A DNA stretch of 64,000 nucleotides, from positions 1 through 64,000 of the forward strand of contig NZ_JAGFPE010000008.1 of assembly GCF_025962655.1 (NCBI RefSeq). Reading direction: 5' to 3'. The stretch comes from Candidatus Symbiopectobacterium sp. NZEC151. GTDB lineage: Bacteria > Pseudomonadota > Gammaproteobacteria > Enterobacterales > Enterobacteriaceae. Shown here one piece after another: positions 27,684 to 38,839 of this stretch. The translations under genes and the position numbers were made by a program. A model generated the notes under the pieces. It was given only the letters and a program-made list of their open reading frames with translations. It had not been told where the DNA came from and searched no databases. Every line of letters starts with the position of its first letter. The first letter of the stretch is position 1.

Positions 27684-27965
27684 TTAGTTACGGTACAGCA
27701 CCTTGATGATGTGGTAGCCGAACTGGGTTTTTACCGGTCCAAAGGGTTTCAGCAGATCGCAGGAAAATACCGCCTTGTCGAAAGGAGGGACCATATCGCC
27801 TTGACGAAACTCGCCCAGATTGCCGCCATCCCGTTTGGACGGGCAGGTGGAGTGCTTTTTAGCTAACTGCTGAAAGTCTGCCCCTTGGGCCAATTGGTCC
27901 AGTAGATCATTCGCCTGTTGTTCCGTATCGACCAGAATATGCAGTGCAGATGCCGTTTTCGCCAT
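27684..27965 (-). CDS. ppiC: parvulin peptidyl-prolyl isomerase PpiC
   Basis: This 93-residue protein has exactly the E. coli length. It is a single rotamase domain with [33 protein letters not shown] and [14 protein letters not shown]. It is cytoplasmic (no signal peptide) and catalyses cis-trans isomerisation of X-Pro bonds. The start at ATG 27965 is set by the family length; the frame is open to 28034 but without homology. It is divergent from rep. Confidence 0.96.
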   Translation of the reverse strand: MAKTASALHILVDTEQQANDLLDQLAQGADFQQLAKKHSTCPSKRDGGNLGEFRQGDMVPPFDKAVFSCDLLKPFGPVKTQFGYHIIKVLYRN

Positions 27966-28143
27966 GGGAATACCTATCATGTGATTGAGAAGCGTGAATT
28001 GAACTGGCCTCACGCCGACGCCGATGGCTGGCAATGTAGCACGATGCCTGCCTGATGTGGATCGGTAAAGGCGAATCCGGCCATCAAGATCCGCGTGGCT
28101 TTCTGCTACAATCGGCTTCCGTTTTTATTGCGAGCTGAACGTC

Positions 28144-30168
28144 ATGCGCCTGAATCCCAGTCAACAACATGCTGTCGAATCTGTCACTGGTCCTTGTCTG
28201 GTGCTGGCTGGCGCAGGATCAGGTAAAACGCGCGTTATCACCAACAAGATTGCTCACCTGATCCGCCAGTGCGGCTATCAGGCGCGCCATATCGCGGCAG
28301 TGACCTTTACCAACAAGGCGGCGCGCGAAATGAAAGCGCGCGTGGCGCAAACCTTGGGGCGCAAGGAGACGCGCGGGCTGCTTATCGCCACCTTCCACAC
28401 CTTGGGGCTGGAGGTGATCAAACGGGAATACGCGGCGTTGGGCATGAAGGCGAACTTCTCGCTGTTTGACGATCAGGATCAGGCTGCACTGCTCAATGAA
28501 CTGACGGAAACCTGGCTGGAAGGGGATAAAACCCAGCTACAGCAATTGACCTCCACCATTTCCAACTGGAAAAACGATCTGATGGACCCGCTTCAGGCGG
28601 CGGCATCGGCGCAGTCGGAGCGCGATAAGCTGTTTGCGCACTGCTATGGCCTGTATCACGACCATTTGCGTGCCTGTAACGTGCTGGATTTCGACGATCT
28701 GATCCTGTTGCCGACGTTGCTGTTCAAGCGCAACGAAGAGGTCCGTGAGCGCTGGCAAAACCGCTTGCGCTACCTGCTGGTGGATGAGTATCAGGACACC
28801 AACACCAGCCAGTATGAGCTGATTAAACTGCTGGTCGGTGCGCGTGCGCGCTTTACCGTGGTCGGCGATGACGATCAATCTATCTACTCCTGGCGCGGTG
28901 CCCGCCCGCAAAACCTGGTGCTGCTCTCACAGGATTTCCCCCAGCTTGAAGTGATCAAGCTGGAGCAAAATTACCGCTCCTCGGGCCGTATTCTCAAAGC
29001 GGCCAATATCCTGATCGCCAATAACCCACACGTATTTGAAAAAAAGCTCTTTTCAGAATTGGGTTACGGCAGTGAACTGAAGGTGATCACCGCCAACAAC
29101 GAAGACCACGAGGCGGAACGGGTGGTGGGCGAACTGATTGCTCATCACTTTATCAACAAGACGCAGTACAGCGACTATGCCATCCTCTATCGTGGCAACC
29201 ATCAGTCGCGGCTGTTTGAAAAGATGCTGATGCAAAACCGCATCCCCTATCGCATCTCCGGCGGGACTTCCTTCTTTTCTCGTCCGGAAATCAAGGACCT
29301 GTTGGCCTATCTGCGGGTGTTGACCAACGCGGATGACGACAGCGCCTTTCTGCGCATCGTCAACACCCCTAAGCGAGAAATCGGCCCTGCTACGCTACAG
29401 AAACTGGGAGAGTGGGCCAATGTGCGCAACAAAAGCCTGTTCACCGCCAGTTTTGATTTAGGGTTGGAGGCGCACCTGTCTGGCCGTGGGCTCTCCTCGC
29501 TGCAACGCTTCACTCACTGGATGCGGGAAATTGCCCAGCAGGCTGAGCGGGAAACGGTGGCGGCGGTGCGCGATTTGATTCACGGGCTGGATTATGAAAG
29601 CTGGCTGTATGAAACCTCAACCAGCCCGAAAGCGGCGGAAATGCGGATGAAAAATGTCAATCAGCTGTTTAGCTGGATGACGGAAATGCTGGCAGGCTCG
29701 GATCTCGATGAACCGATGACGCTGACGCAGGTGGTCACGCGTTTCACCCTACGCGACATGATGGAGCGCGGTGAAAGTGAAGAAGATGTGGATCAGGTGC
29801 AACTGATGACGTTGCACGCCTCCAAAGGGCTGGAGTTCCCCTATGTGTATCTGGTGGGGATGGAAGAGGGGTTACTGCCGCACCAGAGCAGCATTGATGA
29901 AGATAATGTCGATGAAGAGCGTCGTCTGGCCTATGTCGGCATCACGCGGGCGCAACGTGAGCTGGTTTTTACCCTGTGCAAAGAGCGTCGCCAGTACGGC
30001 GAACTGATGCGGCCAGAGCCCAGCCGTTTCTTGCTGGAACTGCCGCAGGACGATCTGCAATGGGAAACGGCACGCAAAGTGGTCAGCGCACAAGAGCGGA
30101 TGCAAAAGGGGCAAAACCATTTGGCGAACCTGCGCGCACAGTTGGCGCAGGCGCGCGACAAGGAGTAG
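28144..30168 (+). CDS. rep: ATP-dependent DNA helicase Rep
   Basis: This 674-residue UvrD/Rep superfamily 1A helicase (E. coli 673) translocates 3'-5' on single strands and clears proteins ahead of the replisome. Walker A is AGAGSGKT at 22-29. Other helicase motifs are [69 protein letters not shown] and [12 protein letters not shown]. The basic C-terminus that contacts DnaB ([16 protein letters not shown]) is present. It stands alone, with an ATG-proximal promoter region of 178 bases shared with ppiC. Confidence 0.97.
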   Translation: MRLNPSQQHAVESVTGPCLVLAGAGSGKTRVITNKIAHLIRQCGYQARHIAAVTFTNKAAREMKARVAQTLGRKETRGLLIATFHTLGLEVIKREYAALGMKANFSLFDDQDQAALLNELTETWLEGDKTQLQQLTSTISNWKNDLMDPLQAAASAQSERDKLFAHCYGLYHDHLRACNVLDFDDLILLPTLLFKRNEEVRERWQNRLRYLLVDEYQDTNTSQYELIKLLVGARARFTVVGDDDQSIYSWRGARPQNLVLLSQDFPQLEVIKLEQNYRSSGRILKAANILIANNPHVFEKKLFSELGYGSELKVITANNEDHEAERVVGELIAHHFINKTQYSDYAILYRGNHQSRLFEKMLMQNRIPYRISGGTSFFSRPEIKDLLAYLRVLTNADDDSAFLRIVNTPKREIGPATLQKLGEWANVRNKSLFTASFDLGLEAHLSGRGLSSLQRFTHWMREIAQQAERETVAAVRDLIHGLDYESWLYETSTSPKAAEMRMKNVNQLFSWMTEMLAGSDLDEPMTLTQVVTRFTLRDMMERGESEEDVDQVQLMTLHASKGLEFPYVYLVGMEEGLLPHQSSIDEDNVDEERRLAYVGITRAQRELVFTLCKERRQYGELMRPEPSRFLLELPQDDLQWETARKVVSAQERMQKGQNHLANLRAQLAQARDKE

Positions 30169-30176
30169 CGCCGCGG

Positions 30177-31673
30177 TTACTGCGCGGCTTCCTCAATCAC
30201 CAGCGGCCAGTGGGCATAGCCTTGCCAACGGCTCTCTTGCTCCAACGCTTCTGCACGCAGGGGATGTGCGGCCAGCCAGCCAGCGGGTAGCTGGATATGC
30301 AGGGTATCGCCGCTTGCGCGCAAGATGCTGTCAGGCAAGGTGTCATCACGGCGGCGGCTGGCGAAAATAATCGCCAGTCGCAACAAACGGCATAAGCGCT
30401 GCGCAGGCAGCGCGGGCACGGCGTTTTGCTGATTCAATGACTGAAGATCGAGCGCACCACTCTGATTTAACACCAGAATAGCCAGCAGTTTTTTCTGTGC
30501 CGGAGTAAAACCGGGAAGATCGCTGTTGCGAATAAGATAGGCGGCGTGTTGCGGAGCATTGCGAAAATCAATGGCCAGACCGATTTCATGCAGAAAACCG
30601 GCGCTGTGCAGCAACTCGCGACATCGATGATCCAACGGCCAATCCTGCGCCAACTGGTGCAAAAAATTGTCGGTCAACGCGCTGACGCGCTGGCCCTGTT
30701 CGCCGTCCAACAAATAGCGACGTTGCAGATTGAGCAGCGTGCGCTGGCGAATATCTTGCTCTACGGGCAGGTGCAGCATCCCGTATACCAGGCCTTCACG
30801 CAGTGCGCCACCGGCCAGCGTCATACTCTGAATGTCAAGTTCCTGGAAAATGGCTAACAGAATGGACAGCCCGCTGGGGAACACCAGCGCCCGCTCCAGC
30901 GTCAGGCCGTCAATTTCCAGCTCTTCCAGCTTATGGCAGGCAATGGCATGTTGTTTTAGGGCACGCAGCTTGTCGAGCGTGATGTGCTCGTCCATGCCAG
31001 CCGCCACCATAATCTCCTGCAACGCTTGTACGGTGCCGGATGCGCCCACGCACACTTGCCAACCCTGTGCACGCAGTTGGGCTGCCACGGGGCGTATCAT
31101 GTCACCCGCCGCCTGCTCCGCGCGGGCAAAATTTTCTGCCGTCAGGGTGCGATCGCTGAAATAACGTTCCAGCCAGGTCACGCATCCCATTGGCAAACTG
31201 AGTAACTGCGTGGCCTGCGCCGCGGTTCCGGTCGCCAGCTCGGTACTGCCGCCGCCGATATCCACCACCAGACGTTTTTCCGGGCCACCGGTGGTATGGG
31301 CCACGCCCTGATAAATCAGGCGCGCCTCCTCTTCACCGCTAATGACTTGAATCGGCAAGCCCAGAATCTGCTGCGCCTGTGCCAGAAACTCATCGGCGTT
31401 GGTGGCAAGCCGCAGGGTCGCCGTGGCGACAACGCGGGTTTGTGTCTGAGGGATATCCTGCAAGCGTTCGGAGAACAGGCGTAAGCACTGCCAGCCGCGC
31501 TGCATGGCTTCCTGTGACAAGCGGTTATCGCGATCCAGTCCTGCCGCCAAACGCACTTTACGTTTAATGCGCGCCAGCGTCTGAATGCTGCCAGCGCTCT
31601 CACGCACCACCAACATATGGAAGCTGTTCGAGCCCAGATCGATCGCCGCATACAGCGAGGAAGCATTTAGCAT
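30177..31673 (-). CDS. gppA: pppGpp 5'-phosphohydrolase / exopolyphosphatase GppA
   Basis: This 498-residue Ppx/GppA protein (E. coli 494) converts pppGpp to ppGpp and can hydrolyse polyphosphate. It has the actin-like ATPase fold: phosphate 1 loop [16 protein letters not shown] at the N-terminus, [14 protein letters not shown] with the catalytic Glu, [11 protein letters not shown] as phosphate 2, and an HD-like C-terminal half ([30 protein letters not shown]). The start lies 6 bases after rhlB, so rhlB-gppA form one minus-strand operon. The last base is 9 bases from the rep stop, convergently. Confidence 0.95.
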   Translation of the reverse strand: MLNASSLYAAIDLGSNSFHMLVVRESAGSIQTLARIKRKVRLAAGLDRDNRLSQEAMQRGWQCLRLFSERLQDIPQTQTRVVATATLRLATNADEFLAQAQQILGLPIQVISGEEEARLIYQGVAHTTGGPEKRLVVDIGGGSTELATGTAAQATQLLSLPMGCVTWLERYFSDRTLTAENFARAEQAAGDMIRPVAAQLRAQGWQVCVGASGTVQALQEIMVAAGMDEHITLDKLRALKQHAIACHKLEELEIDGLTLERALVFPSGLSILLAIFQELDIQSMTLAGGALREGLVYGMLHLPVEQDIRQRTLLNLQRRYLLDGEQGQRVSALTDNFLHQLAQDWPLDHRCRELLHSAGFLHEIGLAIDFRNAPQHAAYLIRNSDLPGFTPAQKKLLAILVLNQSGALDLQSLNQQNAVPALPAQRLCRLLRLAIIFASRRRDDTLPDSILRASGDTLHIQLPAGWLAAHPLRAEALEQESRWQGYAHWPLVIEEAAQ

Positions 31674-31679
31674 GGATGC

Positions 31680-32966
31680 TTAACTCGGTCTTTTACGGTT
31701 GCTGCGCGGTGCGCCGCTACGACGTGGCGGGCCACTGCGACGCGGGCCACTGCTGGTACGCGTGCGGGGCAAGCGCTTCGGCGCAGGCAGATCGGTCATC
31801 AGCGCATCGCTATCGTATTTGCTAACCGGGATTGAATGGCCCGTGTATTGCTCAATGGCCGGCAGGTTCAGCGCATACTCTTCACAGGCCAGGCTGATGG
31901 AAAAACCGCTGGCGCCCGCACGTCCGGTACGACCAATGCGGTGCACGTAGTCTTCGCAATCGTCCGGCAAGTCATAGTTGAATACGTGGGTGACGGCAGG
32001 AATGTGCAGACCGCGCGCCGCAACGTCGGTGGCGACCAGAATGTCCAGGTTGCCCTGCGTGAAGTCATCCAGAATGCGCAGGCGTTTTTTCTGCGCCACG
32101 TCGCCGGTCAGCAGACCCACGCGATGTCCGTCCGCAGCCAGATGGCCCCAGATATCTTCGCAGCGGTGCTTGGTGTTGGCGAAAATGATGCAGCGATCCG
32201 GCCACTCTTCTTCCAGCAGCGTTTGCAGCAGGCGCATCTTCTCTTCGTTTGACGGATAGAACAGCTCTTCCTTGATGCGGTGCCCGGTTTTCTGCTCCGG
32301 CTCCACTTCAACGTACTCGGCGTTGTTCATCTGTTCGAACGCCAACTCGCGCACCCGGTATGACAGTGTGGCGGAGAACAGCATGTTCAGACGCTGCGTC
32401 ACAGGCGGCATGCGGCGGAACAGCCAGCGAATATCTTTGATAAAGCCCAGATCGTACATTCTGTCGGCTTCATCCAGCACCACAACCTGAATGGCACCAA
32501 GGTTAATATGATTCTGCTTGGCGTAGTCGATCAAACGGCCCGTGGTACCGATCAGGATATCAACACCCTGCTCCAGCACTTTAAGCTGCTTATCGTAGCC
32601 GTCTCCGCCGTAAGCCAGACCCAGTTTCATGCCCGTCGATTCGGCCAGCGCCTGTGCATCCGCGTGGATTTGCACCGCCAACTCGCGAGTGGGAGCCATG
32701 ATCAGCGCGCGCGGCTGGTTGGTTTGACGCTCTGCCGAAGCAGGGTGCGACAAAAGATAGTGGAAAGTAGACGCCAGAAATGCCAGCGTCTTGCCCGTTC
32801 CGGTTTGCGCCTGACCCGCGACGTCCCGGCCATCAAGGGCGAGAGGTAGTGCGAGTGCCTGGATGGGCGTGCAGTTATAAAACCCTTTGCTTTCAAGGGC
32901 TTTGATTACCTGCGGGTGCAGCGCGAAGTCGGAAAACTTCTGTTCGGTCAAGTGTGTTTTGCTCAT
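31680..32966 (-). CDS. rhlB: DEAD-box RNA helicase RhlB
   Basis: This 428-residue protein (E. coli 421) unwinds RNA in the RNase E degradosome. The Q motif is [13 protein letters not shown]; Walker A is AQTGTGKT at 53-60; DEAD is at 165-168, followed by SAT in [12 protein letters not shown] and [13 protein letters not shown]. The C-terminal tail is Arg-rich and repetitive (RRSG-x-PR units), as in the segment of E. coli RhlB that binds RNA and RNase E. It is divergent from trxA across 117 bases. Confidence 0.96.
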   Translation of the reverse strand: MSKTHLTEQKFSDFALHPQVIKALESKGFYNCTPIQALALPLALDGRDVAGQAQTGTGKTLAFLASTFHYLLSHPASAERQTNQPRALIMAPTRELAVQIHADAQALAESTGMKLGLAYGGDGYDKQLKVLEQGVDILIGTTGRLIDYAKQNHINLGAIQVVVLDEADRMYDLGFIKDIRWLFRRMPPVTQRLNMLFSATLSYRVRELAFEQMNNAEYVEVEPEQKTGHRIKEELFYPSNEEKMRLLQTLLEEEWPDRCIIFANTKHRCEDIWGHLAADGHRVGLLTGDVAQKKRLRILDDFTQGNLDILVATDVAARGLHIPAVTHVFNYDLPDDCEDYVHRIGRTGRAGASGFSISLACEEYALNLPAIEQYTGHSIPVSKYDSDALMTDLPAPKRLPRTRTSSGPRRSGPPRRSGAPRSNRKRPS

Positions 32967-33033
32967 AGTGTGGTAGAATATCAGCTAACTATTGCTTTAC
33001 GAAAGCGTATACAGTGAAATAAAGTCAAGCTTT

Positions 33034-33054
33034 GTTGGTTAATGCTACACCAAC
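33034..33054 (+). other. short hairpin in the trxA leader
   Basis: GTTGGT at 33034-33039 pairs with ACCAAC at 33049-33054, ending 29 bases before the trxA ATG in the rhlB-trxA gap. It is a small structure, possibly part of the trxA 5' leader. No function can be assigned. Confidence 0.3.
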
Positions 33055-33083
33055 TCGCTAAAGATAATCCTGCGGAGTAAAAA

Positions 33084-33410
33084 ATGAGCGATAAAATTAT
33101 TCACCTGACAGACGACAGCTTCGAAACGGACGTGTTGCAGGCCGAAGGGGCAACACTGGTTGATTTTTGGGCCGAATGGTGTGGTCCCTGCAAAATGATC
33201 GCTCCCATTCTCGATGAAATCGCTGATGAATTCGAAGGTCGCATCACCGTTGCCAAGCTGAATATTGATGAAAATCCGGCGACTGCGCCGAAATACGGCA
33301 TTCGCGGCATCCCGACCCTGCTGCTGTTCAAGAACGGCGAAGTGGCGGCAACCAAAGTCGGCGCGTTGTCCAAAGGCCAGTTGAAAGAGTTTTTGAACAC
33401 CAATCTGTAA
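33084..33410 (+). CDS. trxA: thioredoxin 1
   Basis: This 108-residue thioredoxin (E. coli 109) has the active site WCGPC, with C33 and C36, the structural cis-proline in [13 protein letters not shown], and near identity to E. coli TrxA throughout. It reduces disulfides of ribonucleotide reductase, PAPS reductase and other cytosolic proteins using NADPH through TrxB. The ATG follows GCGGAG. Confidence 0.98.
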   Translation: MSDKIIHLTDDSFETDVLQAEGATLVDFWAEWCGPCKMIAPILDEIADEFEGRITVAKLNIDENPATAPKYGIRGIPTLLLFKNGEVAATKVGALSKGQLKEFLNTNL

Positions 33411-33446
33411 TGCCTGATAGGTTTATCAACGCTATTTCATCGCACA

Positions 33447-33481
33447 AAGCGGTCAGTGAGGATTTCTCGTATTGACCGCTT
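33447..33481 (+). other. hairpin in the trxA-rho gap
   Basis: AAGCGGTCA (33447-33455) pairs with TGACCGCTT (33473-33481) over a 17-base loop, 37 bases after trxA. No T run follows. It may mark the trxA transcript end with Rho help, or be part of the rho leader. A second hairpin, TTAAGCCT-cgc-AGGCTTAA, lies at 33540-33558. Confidence 0.45.
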
Positions 33482-33697
33482 GCCGCACGTCATGAAGCGT
33501 GCTAGATTCATCATTACTGCATATCGTACTTGCCTATGTTTAAGCCTCGCAGGCTTAAGCCTGAAAGTTTGAATCTATAGCATTACTCGCTGTCTATACC
33601 TTAACGCTGCCCGTTCGTGACAACAAATCGCACAAACACGGCATAAGAATCCGTAGCGTGGTCAGGCAATCTAAAGCATTACATTAATTGGTTTCAG

Positions 33698-33787
33698 GTG
33701 TCTTCGATCTCTTGCCGTCGTTTTGTATCGGGCTTGCGTGGTCAACGTGTAACACGTTCACGTATCAAGCCAAACGGAATGGTGTGA
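33698..33787 (+). CDS. possible rho operon leader peptide RhoL
   Basis: The 470-base trxA-rho gap (33411-33880) should hold the rho leader, in which E. coli encodes the 33-residue RhoL. The best candidate here is a 29-codon GTG-started frame. Its order SS...SCRRF....RG.RVTRSR loosely resembles the SS...SCRFSS...VTRQR order of E. coli RhoL. There is no clear ribosome-binding site, and the similarity is by eye. The palindrome AACGTG-taa-CACGTT (33744-33758) lies within it. Confidence 0.3.
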   Translation: MSSISCRRFVSGLRGQRVTRSRIKPNGMV

Positions 33788-33880
33788 TTGAGGGCGGTAT
33801 ATGATAGTGGCACGGTGACCCTTGCCATCCCATTCACGTTAATTGTTCGAGATTTACCCCGAGTTTAAGAACCCACCACT

Positions 33881-35140
33881 ATGAATCTTACCGAATTAAA
33901 GAATACGCCAGTTTCTGAGTTAATTACTCTTGGCGAAAACATGGGGCTGGAAAACCAGGCTCGTATGCGCAAGCAGGATATTATTTTCGCCATTTTGAAG
34001 CAGCATGCAAAAAGTGGCGAAGATATTTTCGGCGATGGCGTGCTGGAAATCTTGCAGGATGGTTTCGGTTTCCTCCGCTCCGCAGACAGCTCCTACCTCG
34101 CCGGCCCTGATGATATCTACGTTTCTCCCAGCCAAATCCGCCGTTTTAATCTTCGTACTGGTGACACCATTTCAGGCAAGATTCGTCCTCCCAAAGAAGG
34201 GGAACGCTATTTTGCCTTGCTGAAAGTCAACGAAGTTAACTACGACAAACCTGAAAACGCCCGCAACAAGATCCTGTTCGAAAACCTCACCCCGCTGCAC
34301 GCCAACTCACGTTTGCGCATGGAACGCGGTAATGGTTCAACAGAAGATCTGACAGCACGCGTATTGGATTTGGCATCGCCGATTGGCCGTGGTCAACGTG
34401 GTTTGATCGTGGCACCGCCGAAAGCCGGTAAAACCATGCTGCTGCAAAATATTGCGCAGAGCATTGCGTATAACCACCCTGACTGCGTGCTGATGGTGCT
34501 GCTTATCGACGAACGTCCGGAAGAAGTGACCGAGATGCAACGTTTGGTGAAAGGGGAAGTGGTGGCGTCTACCTTTGATGAGCCTGCTTCTCGTCACGTT
34601 CAGGTTGCCGAAATGGTGATTGAAAAGGCCAAGCGCCTGGTCGAGCACAAAAAAGACGTTATCATCCTGCTAGACTCCATCACCCGTCTGGCGCGCGCCT
34701 ACAACACCGTGGTACCGGCGTCTGGCAAAGTGCTGACCGGTGGTGTGGACGCCAACGCCCTGCACCGCCCGAAACGCTTCTTTGGTGCTGCGCGTAACGT
34801 GGAAGAGGGCGGTAGCCTGACCATTATCGCCACTGCGCTGGTAGATACCGGCTCGAAGATGGACGAAGTGATTTACGAAGAGTTTAAAGGTACAGGTAAC
34901 ATGGAACTGCATCTGGCGCGTAAAATCGCTGAGAAGCGTGTGTTCCCGGCTATCGACTACAACCGTTCCGGTACCCGTAAAGAAGAGCTGCTCACCACCT
35001 CCGAAGAACTGCAAAAAATGTGGATCCTGCGCAAAATCATTCACCCAATGGGCGAGATCGATGCGATGGAGTTCCTGATCAACAAGTTGGCAATGACCAA
35101 AACCAACGATGAATTCTTCGACATGATGAAGCGTTCATAA
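33881..35140 (+). CDS. rho: transcription termination factor Rho
   Basis: This 419-residue hexameric RNA helicase has the E. coli length and is almost identical. The N-terminal primary RNA-binding domain contains [30 protein letters not shown]. Walker A is APPKAGKT near residue 180, and the Q and R loops are in [10 protein letters not shown] and [27 protein letters not shown]. It terminates untranslated transcripts and autoregulates through its leader. Confidence 0.98.
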   Translation: MNLTELKNTPVSELITLGENMGLENQARMRKQDIIFAILKQHAKSGEDIFGDGVLEILQDGFGFLRSADSSYLAGPDDIYVSPSQIRRFNLRTGDTISGKIRPPKEGERYFALLKVNEVNYDKPENARNKILFENLTPLHANSRLRMERGNGSTEDLTARVLDLASPIGRGQRGLIVAPPKAGKTMLLQNIAQSIAYNHPDCVLMVLLIDERPEEVTEMQRLVKGEVVASTFDEPASRHVQVAEMVIEKAKRLVEHKKDVIILLDSITRLARAYNTVVPASGKVLTGGVDANALHRPKRFFGAARNVEEGGSLTIIATALVDTGSKMDEVIYEEFKGTGNMELHLARKIAEKRVFPAIDYNRSGTRKEELLTTSEELQKMWILRKIIHPMGEIDAMEFLINKLAMTKTNDEFFDMMKRS

Positions 35141-35159
35141 GCCGGCAGTGTTCTCGGGG

Positions 35160-35192
35160 AAAACGCCACGCGGGTCGTGGCGTTTTTTTTTT
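35160..35192 (+). terminator. intrinsic terminator of rho
   Basis: AAAACGCCACG (35160-35170) pairs with CGTGGCGTTTT (35176-35186) around CGGGT, and the T run continues to 35192. It starts 20 bases after the rho stop. Confidence 0.95.
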
Positions 35193-35449
35193 AGGAACTT
35201 ACCGACCTTTACACTACAGGGTGTTTTTCCAGAGTATTCTAGGATGTCCCGGCGTCATGCTTTCCGTTATGGTACGCACTGATTTGAAGGCGTCATCATA
35301 ACCTCTTCGCTCGCGCTTGCCCTGTGCATGCCCGCGCGATACCGTCGGCCGCATAATGATGTTGTGGTGAACGGCCCTGTTATGGCGAACCCTGCTTCGC
35401 CGTGGCAGCCTGCGGCGGCTTGTAGCCATAAACGGTAAACTTACTCGCT
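35193..35449 (+). promoter_or_regulatory. leader/promoter region of the ECA operon
   Basis: There is no gene in these 257 bases. They must contain the wecA promoter and leader. A hairpin GGCGAA-ccctgc-TTCGCC lies at 35384-35401. I could not pick a convincing -35/-10 pair, and I see no clear ribosome-binding site before the wecA ATG. Confidence 0.35.
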
Positions 35450-36532
35450 ATGCGTCTAGAGTTATTATTTATTTTCTTGTTTTCTTTGGCTTTTCTATTC
35501 CTGGCCCGTCGCGTGGCGAGGCCGCTCGGTCTTGTCGATCGTCCCAATCAGCGTAAACGTCACCAGGGGCTGATCCCGTTGGTGGGGGGCATTTCCGTCT
35601 ATGCTGGCCTGTGCTTTACCTTCCTGATAACCGACTACTACATTCCCCATTTCCGCTTTTACCTGCTGTGTGCCGGAATTCTGGTGTTTGTCGGGGCGTT
35701 GGACGATCGCTTTGATATCAGTGTCAAAATTCGTGCGCTGGTTCAGGCGCTGGTTGCCATTGCCATGATGGTGTTCGCGCATCTCTCATTGCGCAACCTG
35801 GGGGAGCTGTTTGGCCCGTGGGATATGGTGCTGGGGCCGTTGAGCTATCTGGTGACGCTGTTTGCCGTCTGGGCGGCGATTAACGCGTTTAACATGGTCG
35901 ATGGCATCGACGGGCTGCTCGGTGGGCTTTCCGTGGTGTCGTTCGGCGCGATGGGTATCCTGCTCTACGGTTACGGTCACCACAATCTGGCGCTGTGGTG
36001 CTTTGCCATGATTGCCGCCACGCTGCCGTACATCTTGCTCAATCTCGGTTTCTTTGGCCGCCGCTATAAAGTGTTTATGGGCGATGCAGGCAGCACCATG
36101 ATAGGGTTCACCGCCATCTGGATCCTGATGCAATCCACCCAAGGCAAATACCATCCGATTAACCCGGTAACCGCACTGTGGCTGATCGCCATTCCGCTGA
36201 TGGACATGGTGGCCATCATGTACCGTCGCTTGCGCCGAGGGATGAGCCCTTTCGCGCCGGATCGCCAGCATATCCATCACTTACTGATGCGCGCCGGATT
36301 TACCCCGCATCAGGCTTTTGTGCTGATCACCGCAGCAGCGGTGCTGTTGGCGGGCATCGGCATGGCCGGAGAGTATTTCTCTTTCATTCCCGAATGGGCC
36401 ATGTTGGTGCTGTTTTTACTGGCCTTTGGGCTTTATGACTACTGCCTGAAACGGGCATGGCGCGTGGCGCGCTTTCTGAAACGCATCAAGCGTCGAACGC
36501 GCCGTAGCGACGATCGTCGACACTCAACTTGA
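35450..36532 (+). CDS. wecA: undecaprenyl-phosphate GlcNAc-1-phosphate transferase WecA
   Basis: This 360-residue polytopic inner-membrane enzyme (E. coli 367) transfers GlcNAc-1-phosphate from UDP-GlcNAc to undecaprenyl phosphate, giving lipid I of ECA and priming many O antigens. Family motifs are NQRKRHQGLIPLVGGISVY, GALDDRFDIS (catalytic Asp pair), NAFNMVDGIDGLLGG, GRRYKVFMGDAGSTMIGF and PDRQHIHHLLMRAG. There are about 11 membrane segments and a basic C-terminal tail. It is the first gene of the ECA operon. Confidence 0.95.
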   Translation: MRLELLFIFLFSLAFLFLARRVARPLGLVDRPNQRKRHQGLIPLVGGISVYAGLCFTFLITDYYIPHFRFYLLCAGILVFVGALDDRFDISVKIRALVQALVAIAMMVFAHLSLRNLGELFGPWDMVLGPLSYLVTLFAVWAAINAFNMVDGIDGLLGGLSVVSFGAMGILLYGYGHHNLALWCFAMIAATLPYILLNLGFFGRRYKVFMGDAGSTMIGFTAIWILMQSTQGKYHPINPVTALWLIAIPLMDMVAIMYRRLRRGMSPFAPDRQHIHHLLMRAGFTPHQAFVLITAAAVLLAGIGMAGEYFSFIPEWAMLVLFLLAFGLYDYCLKRAWRVARFLKRIKRRTRRSDDRRHST

Positions 36533-36555
36533 AACCACATCACTTTGGGGAAGTA

Positions 36556-37653
36556 ATGAAACACGAAAACCCTGCTAACGGAGCCTCTGGCGAAGCCCAT
36601 CACCGCGTTGATACTGCGGGTGCCGGTATCGAGAATGAACTGGATATTCGCGGCCTGTGCGGTGCGTTGTGGCGAGGCAAATTCTGGATTGCTGGCGTGG
36701 CGCTGGCTTTCGCACTGATGGCGTTAGGGTATTCCTATCTTGCACGCCAGGAGTGGAGCGCCACGGCAATAACCGATCGGCCCGGCGTCACGCGGTTGGG
36801 CGGTTATTATCCGCAACAGCAGTTTTTGCGCAATCTGGATGCCAAAGCCTTCGCGTCGCTGCCGCCCGAGCCGCTGTCGGTGTCAGCCAAGGTTTACGAC
36901 GAGTTTGTCATGCAGGTTGCCGCGTATGATACCCGGCGCGATTTCTGGCTACAGAGCGACTACTATAAATCGCATCAGGAAGGTGATGCCAAAGCGGACG
37001 CGGCCTTGCTGGACGAGCTGATTGCCGATATCCAGTTTACCCCGCGTGACGACGGCAAAAAGACCTTTGACAGCGTGCGCCTGACGGTGGACAACGCGGC
37101 CGCCGCCAATCGGCTGTTGCGTCAATATATCGAGTTTGCCAGTCAGCGCGCAGCGCAACACCTTAACGGTGAGCTAACCGGCGCCTGGGCGGCACGTAAG
37201 GTCTTTTTGCAGTCGCAGATCCAACGTCAGGAAGCGGTCGCGCAGGCCATTTTCGATCGCGACCTGAATAGCGTGAAGATGGCGTTGAAGATTGCGCAAC
37301 AGCAGGGGATCAGCCGCAGCCAGACCGATACCCCCGCACAAGAATTGCCGCCCTCAGAGCTTTTCCTGTTGGGGCGGCCGATGTTGCAGGCGCAATTGGA
37401 GTCCTTGCAGGCCAGTGGTCCGCGCTACGACATCGATTATGACCAAAACCGCGCCATGTTGGCGACATTGAGCGTTGAGCCACTGCTCGACGCGGCATTG
37501 CAGACCTACCGTTATCTGCGCACGCCGGAGGAGCCGGTGAAGCGAGACAGTCCGCGTCGCCTGTTCTTGATGGTGATGTGGGGCGCTATCGGTGCACTGA
37601 CCGGGGCGGGTATTGCACTGGTTCGCTGTAAACCTCAGCGACGGGTGGATTGA
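36556..37653 (+). CDS. wzzE: ECA chain-length regulator WzzE
   Basis: This 365-residue polysaccharide co-polymerase has an N-terminal membrane segment (about 48-70, FWIAGVALAFALMALGYSY), a periplasmic coiled-coil-rich domain and a C-terminal membrane segment with the RTPEEPVKRDSPRR signature just before it. It sets the modal ECA length with WzyE. ATG 36556 has GGGGAAG ahead; a TTG at 36529 overlapping the wecA stop is a poor alternative. It is about 17 residues longer than E. coli WzzE, mainly at the N-terminus before ENELDIRGL. Confidence 0.93.
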   Translation: MKHENPANGASGEAHHRVDTAGAGIENELDIRGLCGALWRGKFWIAGVALAFALMALGYSYLARQEWSATAITDRPGVTRLGGYYPQQQFLRNLDAKAFASLPPEPLSVSAKVYDEFVMQVAAYDTRRDFWLQSDYYKSHQEGDAKADAALLDELIADIQFTPRDDGKKTFDSVRLTVDNAAAANRLLRQYIEFASQRAAQHLNGELTGAWAARKVFLQSQIQRQEAVAQAIFDRDLNSVKMALKIAQQQGISRSQTDTPAQELPPSELFLLGRPMLQAQLESLQASGPRYDIDYDQNRAMLATLSVEPLLDAALQTYRYLRTPEEPVKRDSPRRLFLMVMWGAIGALTGAGIALVRCKPQRRVD

Positions 37654-37705
37654 CCGTTTACGCCGCCTGAAAGGGCAGCCCCTAACCTGATGAAAGAGAT
37701 TCATT

Positions 37706-38839
37706 GTGAAAGTGTTGACTATTTTCGGCACCCGCCCAGAAGCCATTAAAATGGCCCCTCTGGTTTATGCCCTGGCTCAAGATGAAGCCTTTGAATCGAA
37801 AATATGCGTAACAGCCCAGCACCGGGAGATGCTGGATCAGGTGCTGCGTTTATTTGCTATTACGCCGGATTATGATTTGAACATTATGCAGCCGGGCCAA
37901 GGGTTGAGTGAGGTCACGTGTCGCATTCTGGAAGGATTGGAGCCCGTATTAACGGCCTTCAAACCTGACCTGGTGTTGGTGCATGGTGATACCACCACCA
38001 CGATGGCCGCCAGCCTGGCGGCGCTGTATCAGCGTATTCCCGTCGCGCATGTGGAGGCCGGGTTGCGCACCGGCAATCTCTACTCGCCCTGGCCTGAAGA
38101 GGCCAACCGTAAGCTGACCGGCCATTTGGCAACCTACCACTTTGCGCCAACCGAGCGGGCGCGTGATAACCTGCTGCGTGAAAATCTTGGCGACCGGCAG
38201 ATCCTGGTGACAGGAAATACGGTTATCGATGCGCTGTTCTGGGTGCGCGATCGAATTCTTGGCGATGAAACATTGCGCCACGCCTTGGATACCCACTACG
38301 GTTTTCTGGATGCGAATAAAAAACTGATTCTGGTCACCGGGCATCGTCGTGAAAACTTTGGCGACGGTTTCGAGCGTATTTGTACGGCGCTGGCGAGCAT
38401 TGCCCGTCGCCACCCGGAAGCGCAGATTCTCTATCCGGTGCACCTGAACCCCAATGTGCGTGAGCCGGTAAACCGTATTTTGAGCGGTATTGATAACGTG
38501 TTTCTGATCGCGCCGCAGGAGTACTTGCCGTTTGTTTACCTGATGAACCGGTCGTACTTAATTTTGACCGATTCTGGCGGCATTCAGGAAGAAGCGCCCT
38601 CGCTGGGCGTGCCTGTGTTGGTGATGCGTGAAACGACAGAGCGGCCCGAAGCCGTGGATGCGGGAACGGTGCGGCTGGTTGGCACCGAAGTGGCGACGAT
38701 TCTGGACGCAGTGTCGCAACTGTTGACCGACAATGCGGCATATCAGGCCATGAGCAGGGCGCATAACCCGTTCGGTGACGGCACTGCCTGTCAGCGTATT
38801 ATTGCCGCACTGAAGAACACTTTGATCACACGACAATGA
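37706..38839 (+). CDS. wecB: UDP-GlcNAc 2-epimerase WecB
   Basis: This 377-residue GT-B-fold epimerase (E. coli 376) interconverts UDP-GlcNAc and UDP-ManNAc. Motifs include [60 protein letters not shown] and [14 protein letters not shown]. It starts with GTG. Its stop overlaps the wecC start (ATGA), so the two steps to UDP-ManNAcA are translationally coupled. Confidence 0.96.
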   Translation: MKVLTIFGTRPEAIKMAPLVYALAQDEAFESKICVTAQHREMLDQVLRLFAITPDYDLNIMQPGQGLSEVTCRILEGLEPVLTAFKPDLVLVHGDTTTTMAASLAALYQRIPVAHVEAGLRTGNLYSPWPEEANRKLTGHLATYHFAPTERARDNLLRENLGDRQILVTGNTVIDALFWVRDRILGDETLRHALDTHYGFLDANKKLILVTGHRRENFGDGFERICTALASIARRHPEAQILYPVHLNPNVREPVNRILSGIDNVFLIAPQEYLPFVYLMNRSYLILTDSGGIQEEAPSLGVPVLVMRETTERPEAVDAGTVRLVGTEVATILDAVSQLLTDNAAYQAMSRAHNPFGDGTACQRIIAALKNTLITRQ

